From an uncultured Bacilli bacterium (GTDB lineage Bacteria; Bacillota_I; Bacilli_A; ML615J-28; CAG-698), in the NCBI GenBank assembly GCA_947624315.1, contig CANQJU010000151.1, forward strand, positions 1 to 5,664: a stretch of 5,664 nucleotides of DNA. Reading direction: 5' to 3'. The position numbers were made by a program, and so were the translations under genes. The notes under the pieces were generated by a model. It was given only the letters and a program-made list of their open reading frames with translations, was not told where the DNA came from and did no database searches. Of the stretch, positions 5,367-5,664 are shown in pieces; the stretch's first letter is position 1; each line of letters starts with the position of its first letter.

Positions 5367-5663
5367 TTCTTTTTCAATAATATTGATAATTTGATTATAC
5401 ATTAGGGACATTGATTGATCATTTACCCCAACAATTATATTATCACATTTATTAATAGGAATTAATATTTTTTTGGCTTTTGATTGACTAATAGCTTTAG
5501 CCATTTTAGGAGTAACCTCTCCATATAAGGAATCAGCAATGACCATACCAATAGGGCCAATAATGATATCCGCATCTTTAGAGTTGACAATAACGGGATT
5601 TTCTCCAGTTGCACCACAATCAGCTTTAGCTTTAAGCATTGCTTGAGTAGCAAAAGCATTAGT
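5358..5663 (-). CDS. DUF3842-family protein, N-terminus cut by the window edge
   Basis: The minus-strand frame is open from the right edge to TAA at 5358-5360, giving 101 visible residues. It does not begin at the internal Met (5639): the upstream codons TNAFATQA belong to the same conserved block. Recognisable family segments are TNxxATQAMLKAKAD, GATGENPVIVNSKDADIIIG, PIGMVIADSLYGEVTPKMA, QSKAKKILIPINKC and NIIVGV. From memory, members are about 135-140 residues, so roughly 35 N-terminal residues should lie beyond the edge, including a Gly-rich Rossmann-like start. Its function is not established. It lies upstream of the ECF S component on the same strand with a 145-bp gap that holds a separate promoter and a terminator, so the two may be neighbours without being one simple operon. 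The family assignment is from pattern memory and fairly firm. Confidence 0.8.
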   Translation of the reverse strand, partial: TNAFATQAMLKAKADCGATGENPVIVNSKDADIIIGPIGMVIADSLYGEVTPKMAKAISQSKAKKILIPINKCDNIIVGVNDQSMSLMYNQIINIIEKELI

Positions 5664-5664
5664 G

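Noticed and set aside
5462..5659. Second minus-strand frame overlapping the DUF3842 gene
   Set aside because: It is a Leu/Lys-rich shadow in another frame; the conserved family motifs are all in the 5358-5663 frame.

Overview
The window comes from a low-GC Gram-positive bacterium, most likely a Bacillota (Clostridia- or Erysipelotrichia-like, possibly a gut commensal). The grounds are AT-rich codon usage, AAAGGA/AGGTGG-type ribosome binding sites, TTGATT/TATAAT promoters, short U-tract terminators, an ECF-type vitamin transporter S component and a DUF3842-type protein. The standard genetic code fits, with TGG for Trp and no in-frame TGA in the main genes. Species cannot be told from the sequence.

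Positions 1-4166 (+ strand) hold the 3' part of one very large gene for a presumed surface protein. Its reading frame is open to the left edge, so the true start is outside the window. The visible 1387 residues are a short collar domain, 37 uninterrupted Gly-X-Y collagen-like triplets, a beta-rich linker, a right-handed beta-helix-like segment and three successive modules with GLUG-like repeats. There is no LPXTG motif and no C-terminal membrane segment. A perfect palindrome and then a bidirectional terminator (about 4232-4267) close the gene.

Positions 4272-5664 lie on the minus strand. In transcription order they hold: the 3' part of a DUF3842-type gene (5358 to the right edge), an ECF transporter S component (4655-5212), a possible 19-codon small ORF (4526-4585) and a 63-residue XRE-family regulator (4272-4463).

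The most interesting part is how the two minus-strand gaps are built. In front of both the transporter and the regulator, a good promoter is followed by a leader of about 100-130 nt. Each leader contains hairpins, a very short ORF that stops just before an intrinsic terminator, and then the ribosome binding site of the next gene. Neither gap has room for a convincing promoter between terminator and gene, so both genes appear to be expressed by read-through. The transporter leader may be a riboswitch or attenuator of unrecognised class. The regulator leader may be a peptide-controlled attenuator, or a small RNA or peptide gene in its own right. These are inferences from sequence layout only.
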